Assembly (NCBI RefSeq): GCF_041146795.1
Contig: NC_135188.1
Span: forward strand, 2,091,419 to 2,155,418
Direction of reading: 5' to 3'
DNA: 64,000 nt
From: Maylandia zebra
Lineage: Eukaryota > Chordata > Actinopteri > Cichliformes > Cichlidae
Part shown: one piece after another, positions 21,961 to 34,578 of the stretch
Numbering within the stretch: position 1 is the first letter of the stretch
Layout of the letters: every line of letters starts with the position of its first letter
Position numbers and translations under genes: made by a program
Notes under the pieces: generated by a model
What the model saw: only the letters and a program-made list of their open reading frames with translations
Told to the model about the DNA's origin: nothing
Databases searched by the model: none

Positions 21961-22150
21961 CGTCTCGCTTCTTCCGGACAGGTCTCGTTCAAACAAACAG
22001 TCACGAACAACTTTCACCAAGAACGAAAATCCCAAATTTTAAAAATAAGAATTTTAAACGATCCAAAAATACTTCCGGAAACCTTCCCTTTCGCTCTCAG
22101 CGTGTTTCTCTGTAGTACTGCGAGCGGGAGGCGCGCTAATTTATATCCAG
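21961..22150 (-). promoter_or_regulatory. Probable nmrk2 5' UTR and promoter
   Basis: The sequence just upstream of the nmrk2 start is GC-richer than its surroundings. It contains two ETS-type cores (TTCCGG near 21972 and a palindromic CTTCCGGAA near 22072) and no clear TATA box at the expected distance. The transcription start is not determined. Confidence 0.4.
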
Positions 22151-23845
22151 CCCGAGCTCTACAACGTCACAGCGAACGTGGGCGTGGTGTGTTCTCGTGG
22201 TCAGGCGTGCTCGTGCTCTTTTTCCACCTTGTGCTACGTGCCGTCAGAGCCGTTCTGTGTGTACCTTTTTAGCAGCCAATCAGCTGCGGGCAGAGCGCCC
22301 AAACCCCTCGCCGGCCAATCAGAAGCTGGTAACTTTCACCCATTTCCTTATTGTTTCCTCGCTCACTGATGTCCATATGAGAGCCAGATGGTGAGGCGCT
22401 CGTACTATTCCATTCAGCATCTAATCCACCTGCAGAGTCAGCGGCCTGTGGAAAACTACCATTGATGGTGTCAAATGGATGCATAAAAATAACACTAATA
22501 TTTTACAGTATGGTCATGTGCTCGGGTGAAAGTCAAATTAGGAGGAATAATAATAATTAGAACGTCATTGAACCTAGTTAGGGGTGAGAAATTAAAGGAA
22601 AAACGTGACACAGTCAGTACAACATATGATTTTCTTTAATTTGATGTTTTGACGATAGTTGTAGAAAGCGGGTACTGTTTCATTTACCTGATTTAAGATA
22701 ATAAAACCATAATTATATTAATACTAAGCCATGGCAAAATGCCCACCCTCTGAAAACTGGAGTCTGGGGTTCTGCTCCCTATAAGTACTTCAGTTTTTCC
22801 TTTATTTTATCATACTTCAGTGAAATTTTAAGAACAAAATGCTGGGACCATAGTTTGTCTGCTACTAATGTTCATTAAATTAAAAGCAGCCACAGTAGAT
22901 CATCTGACTCTTTGGCATGAAGAGCAATATGCTTCTTGTCTCTGACTAATTTTCAAACTGAGGTTGTTGATAATATATCATCCCAGTGAGCATCCATGTG
23001 TGAAGTGTGTCAGATGGTAAAAATGGCATGTATTTGTATAGCGCTTTAGTCAGGAGTGTGAGGGCAGTGTGAGCTCCATTGTGAGCCAGCGAGCAGCACC
23101 TACATAAAAAAAAAACTTAATTAGGACGAAGGAGAAGTCACAGGTTCAGCTGTGAAGTGGAGCATGCCTGATGTTTACTTTCTGCCACAAATGTTCTTGC
23201 TAGGTTGTGTCATAAATGAGGTAAGAGACAAATGAGTGAATATTTCGAGAGAACACGTGGAGGTTCTAGTAGATGTGAATTACAGCCTTCATAAAGTGTT
23301 GTTTATGGCCTTGATCTGTTTCCCAGTACATGTGTTTGTGTCCACGTGCACGTTGAGGCTCAACAGTCGACAGTGAACATCATAAAGTTGTGATGGGCGA
23401 GTCTTCTAGCTGTGTTGCAATTACAAGTCTTCCTAGATCCAAGAAAACGAGGAAACCTTCACATGAGTGTCGGCAGTCTTCAGCAGCTACAGGCCATCCC
23501 TGCAAGTGGGAGGGTCACACTGTAAATCCAGTGTGAGCTGGTTTGTGTAACTTTAAACTAACAATTACGACAAAGGAAACAAAAGCTCACACCAAAGAGC
23601 CATCCATGAACATAGTTATGGGACACTGTAGACCCCAGATAGTTAGGACAGTTTGTACTCTTAATATGCTACTGTGAAACTACTGTTTTATTAGCTCTGA
23701 ATTTAAGGCCAAATCAATGTATTTTTTCCATATATTTTGACATATAATAGAGAATAACATTGGCAATGGTTTCATTAAAGTCAATATTTCAGTAGATACG
23801 AGGTAAGTTGGCTTTTCAGCATATAGCATCTTAAAATAAACATTT
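22151..23845. other. Intergenic between nmrk2 and a Tc1 relic
   Basis: No exon with splice support. A short relic resembling a retroposon tail (GTATAGCGCTTTAGTC) lies near 23036. Nothing else was recognised. Confidence 0.35.
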
Positions 23846-23849
23846 TTTT

Positions 23850-24779
23850 AAATGTCTGTATCACTGCAGAGGCGAGGCCATAGATTAAGATATATTAGTA
23901 TGGTCTGCTTTGATTCATCATGGCGTTGATTCAACAGGGTGCAGGAAACATTCTTCAGAGAATTGGGTCCATATTTATTGATAGTAGCGCACACATCCCA
24001 AATGTGCTCTACTGGACTGAGATGCGGTGACTTTAAAGGCCACATGATCACAGTGAACTCACTGTAATGTTCAAGGAACCAGTTTGAGCTTCGTGACACA
24101 GTGTGGTCATACAGGTCTGGACATGGGCAGGAACAACAGACAGGTAAGCTGTTTTATTTAAACACTGCTCAAACTTTTGGCCAAAAGCATGGCAAGAAAA
24201 CGTACCCCACACCACCATCACCATCAGCATGAATCATTAAAACGAGGCAGCGTGAGAGGAGTAAACAGTAATGGCCTACACCGCCAGCTATCAGCCACCT
24301 ATAATGACACCTCGGCACATCTGAATAGATCCTATGATTGCAGGGTGGGACAGTGTCTCACAAACTGTTCATACCTTGGCGGTAACGACCGTTAGCTTAT
24401 TAAATGATTAACAGAGGGTCAAAGATTCTCAGAAGCACCTCGAAGGGGAGAATCCCACCACGGGTTAAATGATATCTGGAACTCTCGTTTAGTTGTTTTG
24501 GAACTGAAAAGGTCTCTTAGATAGAGAGAGAGAGAGACAGAAAAAAGTCCACTTGCTCAAAAAATGACCTGGGTGACTGAGAAACCTACACAAACATCTT
24601 CTGTTGTCTAATTTTAGTAAGCCGTGGTGACCGTAACCTCAGTTTCCTGTTCTTTGCTGACAGGACTGGCACAGCATGTGCTCTTCTGCTGCTGTAACAC
24701 ATCTGCTTCGCATGTGCACTGAATCGGTGCCACATACGTCTCAGGGAGCAGGTATACCTAATGATGTGGCCAGTGAGTG
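23850..24779 (-). mobile_element. Degenerate Tc1/mariner element
   Basis: On minus, 24099-23848 encodes a decayed transposase C-terminus (NWFLEHYSEFTV and SPVEHIWDV, from an ancestral SPDLNPIEHLWDV-type motif). The right terminal repeat is clear: GGTATACCTAATGATGTGGC through CAGTGAGTG to 24779, followed by TA. The left terminal repeat is not recognisable. It belongs to the same family as the elements at 27.06-28.38 kb and 55.6-56.3 kb. Confidence 0.7.
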
Positions 24780-25039
24780 TATATTGTACATGTAAACACT
24801 TTTCAGAACTGTCGTTGCATCACGTCACACACTACTGTTTTGGTGCTGAGAAAGAGTCGCCCTGTTACACGTTGTTCTGTGAAAAAGCCGCCACACACCC
24901 ACCTCCATGTGACACCCAGGAAGTCAAGCCAATATTTGCAAACAGCTCAGAGAACATACAGTAGTTTAACACGCATGTAACCAATTTAAGCCCAGGCAGT
25001 GCTCTAAGCAACAAACAGAGAACATATGATGAGGAACAA

Positions 25040-28000
25040 TTTATTCAGTCATATTTACAGGCAGAAACAATCATGGAAGCTTCAGGAGAGTGAAACAGTT
25101 CATATGTGAGCAAACATTTTACAGCAGGTATGGTCGGTTTATGGGTTGAAACATTACAGATTTTGTGCTTTTATAGTCAGAATGAACAGTTTATGCACGA
25201 GTGTGACTCAAATAAAAAACATAACCAAAAAGTAAAATGCTACACTGTACATTCCTTCATTTTTCCAGATTTCCCCGAAGCATTTGGTTCGACAATAGGC
25301 ACTCGGTTCAACCAACAAACGACCAGCGAGAGGCGTCCCCCTCGCAGAATGAAGACGGGACGCTGCCAGGTCGGGTTTGCCAGTGAAAAACACTCTTAAA
25401 GGATCACAAAAAGAAAAGTTCAAGCTTTTTGTCCAACTTTGCCACTCTGGAAAGGCAACAGAAGAGGAGTAAAGTAAGTCGGCACTTTATAAACAGACTT
25501 TTCATTGGTCAGATTTTCTGTACCAAAAATGCATAAGAATGCCCACAACCTACAAAAACACAAGTCATACTAACAACAGCTCAAAATGCATAAATCTATC
25601 ATAGTCTTAAACTACCCAAATTCAATAGTGCAAAACATACGAGCAGTTTACAGACAATCAAGTCATGAAGTCCACACAGAAGTAATCCTATGCTTCAGTC
25701 TTCCTGCTACAATAATTTGAAAAAATGGAAGACACAAAGAACCAGAGTTAAACCGTCCAGAGGTGCTGACACTGCTGATCACTGAGGACGTTTCTGAATG
25801 ACCAAAACATTCACTCATTAATCTGGAATTAAATTCAGACGTATTAATTGCGACCCCGTCCGAGAGAAAGCGTCACTGCTTCATGTGCAGTTTGTCAAAC
25901 TTTGTCTGCTTTATGTCTTGACTTTCATCACATCTTTACAGAATCTATACAAATTTGTTGTAGATACTTTGCACACGTGTTAGTATTACATTTATGGGAA
26001 CCTGTAATATGGAGTTTAGCCAAAATATTATCTAAATACAAAGCATTCAGTGTTGTATGAAGGCTGTTTATGTGACTATGTTACACAAAATAAACAATAT
26101 ATTGCTTGAACTTACCTAAATAATTTTACAATCTACAGGGACTCCTGTAGATTTTCCAGTATGGGTCACAAACTGCAGTAAGCGCTCACGTTCCTGCCTT
26201 TTCTTTTAAACACTCAGGATGACTGAGGCACATAATGACACCGGGTACAGAGTAAGTGGAGGCGATCAAAGGAAACTTCACAGAGCTAAAGGACCCCCGC
26301 ACCAGCAAACGTTAGCACATGTTGACATGTCAGAACAGCATATGAGAGCGCTTCAAAGGGCCTTATGATGCAGCAGCTATGAGGTAAAAAAATAAAATAA
26401 AGCATCTGATACATTGGAAAAGCCTTGTTATCTACATCTGACGCACACGACATTCACATGAACCGGCACGAATATAAATGTGAGTTTGTTCCAGTGGTCT
26501 CGTACTGACCCAGATCTCAGTTAAAGGAGCTTCAAGATTCGCTCGTGTTTTTAAACTGTCACGATTTTCAGGTAATTTTGCCCTCATTAACTTCAAGCCT
26601 GTAATCTCTGACTCGAACAACGAGGAACAAGGAGGCTCATTATAATCCAGCACGAGCTCCCTAACAGCAGATTAAAGAATGAACGAATCGAGCAGCGGTT
26701 TCAGGTTTTAAATCAAATCTGGTAACAGAGTAGTGACTTCATTTAGTGTGGCCATAAAACCCCTCTGGGATAGAGGAGGGGTGAGTTCCCAGTGGCATTA
26801 TGGGACGGAGCATTTATTTTGTTTTGATCGGACAACGACGGCACAAATCGTCAGCGGGATGATGACACGAAGCTTGTGTAGACTTGCTGGACGTTCACGC
26901 TCCACTTCAGGTGAGCCCTGCACAAACAGAAAAGAGCACAAAGAACTATCATGTCTGCACAATAAAAACATGTAAGTGTTATTTTAGACAGTGCAGCTGT
27001 CTATGAGGGACAGAAAAGGCCCACACTGTGTGCTGGAAGCATTTCCTAGAGATGTGGGTCTATACTGACACAATAACATCAGACAGCTGCAGTAGATTTG
27101 TTGGTTGAACATCCATGATGTCCATCTCCCGTTCAACCACATCCCAAAGGTGCTTCACTGCACTCGAATGGTCTCCGCAGTCACCAGATCTCAATCCAGT
27201 AAACTTGTCATGTTCAAGAAACCAGTTCTGAGTTTTGTTGCACGGCACATTATCCTGTTGTAAGCACCCATATGCAGATGGGTCCATTCATGCTGACAGG
27301 CCATCCCCCACACCTCCGTCACACCAGTCTGCACCACCACTATATGAGGCAGGATGGATCCATGCTCTCGTGATGTTTTTGCCACATTCTGACCCTACCA
27401 GCTGAATGTCACTGCAGAAATCTTGACAAAACACTCGCCCAGCTGACAAAACACAAGCACTGCACATTGCACAGCATACACAGTGTAGTCTATGCAGTGA
27501 GGAATGCTTGGACCGTTACACAGACCTACTCCACATATGCATAGCACAGCACAGGAGAACCACCTCAGTAGGACGAGATTCAGCTGGATATCTGCACTTG
27601 TAAAAGAGGGAGGACATGTTTGGTTATGCTAATGTTCCCATTTTGGAGCAAGAAGACAGAGGAGACGTTTTCATTAAGTATAAATCGTTTAACAGAGACG
27701 GTGCCTTACAGCATCAGGAATCAGCCACCCACAATGCAGTTTTGGAGTCTCTTTGCAAGCTGATTCAACCCACGCTCACATAATGAAGAGCGCGATGGAG
27801 CAAAGTCTCACGAACAATTAACAACTTGGTGGAAATGACCCTTAACGACTTGCTTCATTAACAGTGGGCCAATAATTCCCAGGATTATGTCCAAAGGGAG
27901 AATCCCACTAGAAATTGAATACCAAGGATTTTCCACCAGTTGTTTTTGAACTGAAAAAGGTTCTTGAACACGAGGTCCAGTTTCCTTTTCCTCAAGCGCT

Positions 28001-29569
28001 AAAAACTGACCCAGATAACAGAGAACGTACACAGACAATCTGCTGTGGTCCTGTTTTGGCGAGCCTGTGAGAACTGTAGCCTCGGTTTCCTGTTCACAGC
28101 TCACAGGAGCAGCAGTGTGGTCTTCTGCTGCCGTGTACCACCTGCAGTGGTTATTTCACTTACTGCTGCCTTCCTATCAGCTCACAGATGTCTGGTCATG
28201 ACCTTTGACCTCTGGCATCAACAAGGCATTTTACCCACTTGTATGGGTTTAAACTTCAGCAGTTTGACTCGACTACGTCAACATGCCACAGTGTATCGAA
28301 CTACTGCCACGTGATTGGGTGATTCGAAATTTGCATTAAGGCAGTTGAAGGAGTGTACCTAATGAAGTGGCCTGTATGAGTGTATGATGGGTCAGTCCTA
28401 AACTAAAAATGATCTCTTTTCAAGTAGTTTAAAAAATTGACAAGAATCTTGCTTCTGCATCTCAGTGATGTGTAGCACACTGTCTCTCTGAGCATATCAG
28501 CCGGACAGTCACAGGTCACTACTCTATACAACCTTCAGCCACCTGGTTTCTACCAGCATGTGCTGCCACATTAGCAGCCTGTAAGGATATTATCGATTAA
28601 AACAAACAAACAAACTATCCACTGAAATTTTAGCCTGAATCAGGTTCTGTACAGGAGTTATCTACCTCAAGGACTGACAATATGACTTAAAATGAACAGT
28701 ATTAACCTCTTCAGTCAGCCATATGTTGATGATAAAAACACCAAAATTGTTTGAAATCCAGGAAACTTCATCCAGAGATACAGCACAAACTGTGTAAGGC
28801 TAAAGTTTGGTGAAATATGTAAAATACCCCTAAAATCTAAAAACAAAACAAAGTTTGTTCCCTCATCACATCACTTAAATGACGTGGAAGATACAGAATA
28901 TGTACGTGACCATCAGCTGGGTTAAGTTAACACAAAATATGAGATTATAAGAATCTCTGAAGTACACGAGAAACTGAGAAATGTTGTTTCACAGCTGTAA
29001 CTTTAGAAAGCAGAAAAGAAGCTGCACCAGACAGAATCAAGCAAACGTAGAGAAAGAAACACTGAAGGAGAAAAGCTCAGCTAATGACAGAACCTCAGTA
29101 TTTAAAGGCAGCGAAGAAGCACACATCACACGAGTACCAACTCACACCGTGCAAACTGTGAAACTGCGTCCTGCTCAGTTCTACTTTTAGCACCAAAGCA
29201 ATCAGATGAATATTTTTTCAGTTTGTGACCCTGACAATGCGCAACAGACGAACCTGTCATCATAGAACATTAATCCAAAATTAGGACACATCATAGACCC
29301 AGAGTGATGTACTTCTATAAACATAAACTGGAATCTGCAGAGGCTTAATGGGCGATGCGGTAAACTCGTGTGAGAGCAGAGCACCATCTTGTGGCTGAAA
29401 TAAGAAGTGCAACGTTACCTTCAAATCTCCGTCCGTCTCAGAACCCTTGACCTACAATCATTGATTTTGGCCTGAAAAATAAAAGTAAAGGTAAGAGCTG
29501 TGATAACGAACTGAAACCTGATGAGCTTCTGAGTTTGTTGTCACACATTAAAATGTGGTTAGAGGACCT
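25040..29569 (-). other. Probable long 3' UTR of atcay (with an inserted Tc1 relic)
   Basis: From the atcay stop codon to a TTTATT (AATAAA on minus) at 25040-25045 there is no other gene on minus. Mammalian ATCAY is known to have a long 3' UTR, so part of this span is likely transcribed. The end is a guess; an earlier poly(A) site is possible. A degenerate Tc1 copy (27056-28382) and a perfect short hairpin (26130-26153) lie within it. Confidence 0.4.
27056..28382 (-). mobile_element. Degenerate Tc1/mariner element in the atcay 3' region
   Basis: On minus, 27287-27060 reads YGCLQQDNVPCNKTQNWFLE then HLWDVVEREMDIMDVQPTNL, the decayed second-Asp and third-Asp regions of a Tc1-family transposase. 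The right terminal repeat is GTGTACCTAATGAAGTGGCC through ATGAGTG to 28382, followed by TA. The left end is eroded. Stops and small deletions make it inactive. Confidence 0.75.
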
Positions 29570-29642
29570 CTACCTCTCAGACTTTTTCACGGGCTCCTGT
29601 GGGGCTGGATGCTGTTGCTGCTGTCTCTGCTCCTGCTCAATC

Positions 29643-29721
<79 letters not shown>

Positions 29722-32700
29722 TACATACACAGAGTTATTCGATGGGAGTCTTGTGTAGCCAGTTATCCAGTTCTAAGTGCTTAAGCCACTCTTAATTCTG
29801 CACACAGTTATATGTATATAATAATATGCACGAGGTTGGCGCGTAATGCTATTTAAAACTGCACAAAGCTATATCTTACCTTTCCCTCCGCGCTTTAATC
29901 CTCTCCTCGTCAAATCTGAAAACGAGAGGCGCTGTTATATCCTCACATCACACAGTAAATCCTGCCATCTAAGTCCTCTTTTTAGGAACTGAGGCAATAA
30001 TCTTATTTTACATTTATTCAAACAGCAGTCTTGTTCTCGGTTTGGTTTAAATGAGTAATAACTTTAAAAAAAGAAAAAAGGATTAACCGCTGCCTGCAGG
30101 TAAAGCTCACGTTCTCCATCTAGTGGTCACAGATACTTACTGCACCACACACTCGGGGACATGGACGTGCTCCATGGGCACCATTTCTGCCAGTTCGTCC
30201 AGGCTGTGGACGTACTGGATCTTATTCATGAACTTCACACTGCAGAGGACGAGAGAAAAGCAACACAACAGTTACACAGATACACAAAAAGACAAACAAT
30301 AAAAAAAATCTGCAGCAAACAGATCCACGCTGTCAAACTGATATTTTAAATGAGAAACAGATTAAAGTTATTATAGTCGCTCTGTGTCAGACCTCCCGTC
30401 TCAGGGATGTTTCCTTTCCTGCACATTACACTTCATTCTGCTCGACCCGGCTTTATACTTACTATGAAATCTTGATTTTATTGTATTATTCTGTAAAATT
30501 AACCCATTTACCCATATGGGGACATAGTTAGTAGCAACTATGTAACAAAGTAACAAGTGAGCTTAGTTTATAGACTTGACAGGACTGTCTGATCTCAAAT
30601 AGCTATCAGAAAAATAAAAAGCACATCCCAAACAAGGACTCAGTTTTCGGGAGGTCAAAAGACATCGTGTGGCCTGTATCGATTAACCTTCAGGTCTTAA
30701 TGGAAAACGTTCAGTGTTTGATATTCAGCTTGTTCGTATCACCTGATAAAAGGCCTCGATATAGCCAGGACGGTGCGTATAAACCACGTGGGATGAGCAA
30801 TGACTAGAGACTTCAGGTTCTTCCTCAATCTGCCAGAAAACAGAAAGAAAACGTTTGTTAACAGAGCTGCATCGTTGTTTACACGTTTATGCTTTGTGTG
30901 TGTGTGCTTAAAAGTTTATTCCAATTTTATTCCCAACTGCCAAACAGGACTCAGAGCCATCGACAAGCTTTCACTGACTGACAGCTTGAGAAAACTTTTA
31001 TTTCTCTCCCTTTCATATCTGTCAATATCAGCATCGTGTATGTGGGATGATGGAGATGAGCCAGAGTTCAGCGCTGATGTGAACATCTCCAAAAAGATCT
31101 ATATAAAGAAATTCCCAATACGCTAGATATCAATCAATGTATTGAACTTTTTTCTGACCTTCTGTCGATCATTTGGTAGCATTTCTTCAGCCAGCTGATG
31201 CCAGGCATCTTGTTCCGAGGAGTTGCTCCGTTCATGTAAATAATCAGGTAATCCTCGGCAACGAGCATCTCCAGACTGCTCACCACATACCTGGAGGGCA
31301 CGAGAGTTATGATTTCCTGTTGGGTGCAGTTCAAAATGTGTTGATATACAGGGCTTAAAAGTGCGAGTAAGTTGGCTCTGACTGAGAGACGCACAGGAAG
31401 AGGTTTTCCATGATGTAGTGGTAATCTGCACAGCTGCTGTCAGGCAGGTAACAAGCAGAAAACACAATGATGGCATTCAGGCCTTCGCCGTAATAACCTG
31501 AGGAGAGAGAGTTTAAGCTTACTGTCATGGAAATCTTCACAACAAACCAGAGGAAACATATTGAATGTTTAAACTGAGACATTTTACTACTTCCTGAAAA
31601 ACATTAAGTCATTTTTACACATGACTGGTTATAAAGAGAGCATCTCAGTTTCACCAGTTGGCAAAAAATGCATCTACAAAACATAAAATTGTGAAGACTT
31701 TGAATATCTCATCCTCTACAGTACATTATATCACCAACAATTCAGAAAACCCGGAAAAATCTCTGCATGCAGGCAACAAGGGGAAAGTTCATGATGAGCG
31801 TCAGGTGTTCAGGCGTCAGTCTGTCATGGAAATCACTGCATCCACAAATCACTGCCTGTGCACACGATCACACCATATATATATATATATATATATAAGG
31901 ATTTTAAGGATTATTTTATTGCTAATTGAGAGCTTTTTCTGACTCTCACCTCCGTGTGTGATGACCCGAAGGTAAGGTCTGATGACCTGCATGTCGATGC
32001 GATGTTCCTGTTCTCCGATGATCACTGTTCTCCAGAGGCGTCCGTTGTTGGCATTCCCATCCTCGCCCACCTCTCCGGATCTGTCAACGGGATTTGCTTT
32101 CGCTGATGCCACCGGTGTGTCATCTGGGCACGAACAGAGTTATGCTGAATCATTTTAGTTGAAGGGAAACATTGATCATAATATGTGTAAGCTCCTTTTA
32201 AGTTAGGTTGTGTTACAGATCCTTTCCTTTTGCAAAGTCTCTGTAAAAATCGACATGTATTAGTATGTTTAGGTTAAAGAGCACAGTGTAACTTCTCAGC
32301 TGACATTTTATGGTACGTGCATGGATACATGTAGTGAATTTTCAGCTTAAATAGCAACAAAAAACCCTTTTTGCCTAAAGTTCAGCCTCAACTAGCTTTT
32401 TGAAGCTGATGGATTAATATCAGGAGTAAAAACAGCGACCTGTTATGGATCTGCTAACCTTCCCACTCCAGGTCATTGCCATTCGTGATGAACTCGAGTG
32501 AGTCGGTTTCATCTGGAGTGTCGATGTCGTCAACGTTTATGTCCAGGTCATCCGGCGTGTCCAGGAAGTCATCTGACAACAAAGAACCTTCACTTTGATC
32601 CAGGGAGAGGTTCATCTCCGGGGCGATCAACGTACGCCTCTTCCGGTGGGATGAGGACACACCGCCGCTGCCTCCTCCTCCCGGTGAGCTCACGTTCAGG

Positions 32701-34555
32701 GAGGTAGGATGAGCTACAGTGAGACCAGAGGGCAGGAGGAAAGAGACTGTGATTCATGCCACACAGAGAGGGGTTTGTCATCAATAATGATCATTCGGTG
32801 ACCCCCGACTTGTTGGTGTTACTTACAGGTTCTGTCATCTGTGAGACCACAGGAGGGGTCCATGTCTCCGTACTCTGGTAGTGGTCTGGTTGGAAACATG
32901 CATACACTATGTAAGCATTTAGCGCTGTGTTTGCCCAATCTATTACACGACAGAGAGGAAGTTGTGATGCTGCAGAGAGTAAAGGTTCAGCCACACAGTA
33001 CAAAAACCCATCATTTTTCCTCAGCTGAGATAAATGCATCCTAAAGCACGTCCTACTTTGTAACTATGACCTCATAATAAAATGGATCCATGTGATTAGG
33101 ACCGTGTTAAAAGGTCCAAGCTAGGCATGGGTGTTGTCACTAATCTGGCTAAGCGCTGAAAAGAAGAGCACGCAGAAGAGGATAGAGATGGTTATTAACT
33201 TGTCTCCGGGGAGAGACGAAGATTACAGCGCCGCCGGGCAGGGTGTGAGTCAGAGCGGATGATGGAGGGGTGGAGAAACAGTTTGCATGCAAACAAAGTG
33301 TCTGCATTTCTGCTTCTGTTTACACTCTGCACAGAAGGAGGAGAGGATGGGAGGACATCAACATCTTCCTCTTCTTCCCTCCTTGTCAAATGTGTCTAAA
33401 GCAGAAAAAGCAAGCAAATGGGGGCAAACGTGCTTGCACCTGCATGTGTTGTCTGTCGGCAATAAAACCCGAGGAACAACCGAGGAGCTGAGTGCACAGC
33501 TGTGCTCTCACTGGTTAAAAAAAACTGGGAGGAGGAGAGAGCTCTAGCGCAGTGTTGTTCAGCAGAGAGGGTCTTAGCTGCATTCCCGTGAAAGCCAACC
33601 GTCTCATCCTCCCATTCGCGGGAGGACAGTTGTGTGACAGTGCGGGCTCCTCCTGAGCCAACAATCACGCTTCAGCCCACAGAAACAGACACTGTGCCTC
33701 TATTCCCCGAGGACCCCTGCAGTGACTACTGATCCGCCGCTTCCTTTGTCACAAATGAAGCTCTTTTTTTTATAGAAATGCAAACTGACGAGGGGGGCGA
33801 GCTCAAGCTCATCTGTTTATGTCTGCATTATCTCTTAAGATCAGCACGAACCACTGATGCTTACCTTACGGAGACAGCGCGGGGCTGCTTTTGTCCAAGC
33901 CGATCCTTAATGATCTTTATCTTTTACCTCACGCACCTCTGTGTTTGGGCTCATTCCCTGTCCTCTCAGCTGGTGTGAGCCAAACCGGAGCAGAGCATCA
34001 CTCTGATTCTTCTTTAATAACTGACTGACCCTCCGTCTTTAACCACAACCTGCCACCATATTCCTGAACTGGTGTTGTTGATCAGCGACTGCCGTTGCGT
34101 CACATGACGTTGCCCGACACCGCTTCCAAGACGGCGCTGCACCTGCTCCCTGGCTTCCTGCCTCCCCCATCCAACAAAGGAGGAGGGAAAAGGGAGGAGG
34201 AGGAGCAGGAGGAGGAGGATGGAGCCCAGTGCTGATTTTCATCACACTTTCCTGCCACTTATTTTCTGCTCATTAAGCTCTGAATTTCAGCCACTGCTCA
34301 TCAAATTCCCATAATTATAAACAATATCGCAGATCTTATCCTGTTGTGGAAAATTACCAATCAGCTGAGGATTTAAAGGAGAATAAGTGGATTTTTTTTT
34401 TAAATCTTACAATCAGTTTTCATCATCACATCAACACGACCGCGCATTAGATGCCTTTAAAAAGTGGAAGGATCATACCTGGGGAAGTCTTCATCCTGCC
34501 ACTCGTCTTTTACTTCCATGTTCTCCATTCGTAGAGTCGCCTCTGTGGTGCCCAT
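29570..34555 (-). CDS. atcay: Caytaxin (BNIP-2/CRAL-TRIO domain neuronal adaptor)
   Basis: Ten coding exons: 34555-34479, 32885-32827, 32713-32459, 32123-31950, 31497-31395, 31290-31159, 30829-30743, 30239-30141, 29915-29880 and 29642-29570; in phase, 1095 nt, 364 aa (human 371). The start [12 protein letters not shown] and the acidic block [20 protein letters not shown] (about residues 75-100) are diagnostic of caytaxin. [20 protein letters not shown] leads into the CRAL-TRIO (BCH) domain ([53 protein letters not shown]). Caytaxin is a brain-enriched adaptor binding kinesin light chain and glutaminase; human loss causes Cayman ataxia. The KLC-binding ELEWE-like segment is present (NDLEWE). 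The C-terminal tail after [17 protein letters not shown] is short and Gln-rich (EQRQQQQHP) and differs from the mammalian tail. The last acceptor directly follows a (GT)36 tract. A 5' UTR intron ending near 34578 is plausible. Confidence 0.94.
29645..29716. repeat. (AC)36 microsatellite at a splice acceptor
   Basis: Thirty-six AC units on plus, read as GT on minus, ending immediately before the TAG that forms the acceptor of the last atcay coding exon. No pyrimidine tract separates repeat and acceptor. Confidence 0.95.
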
Positions 34556-34578
34556 CCCTCAGAGAGGAGAGCAGGGGC

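Noticed and set aside
29535-29795. Open frames running through the AC repeat on plus
   Set aside because: Thr-His or His-Thr repeats are simply translated microsatellite; the real coding sequence here is the atcay last exon on minus.
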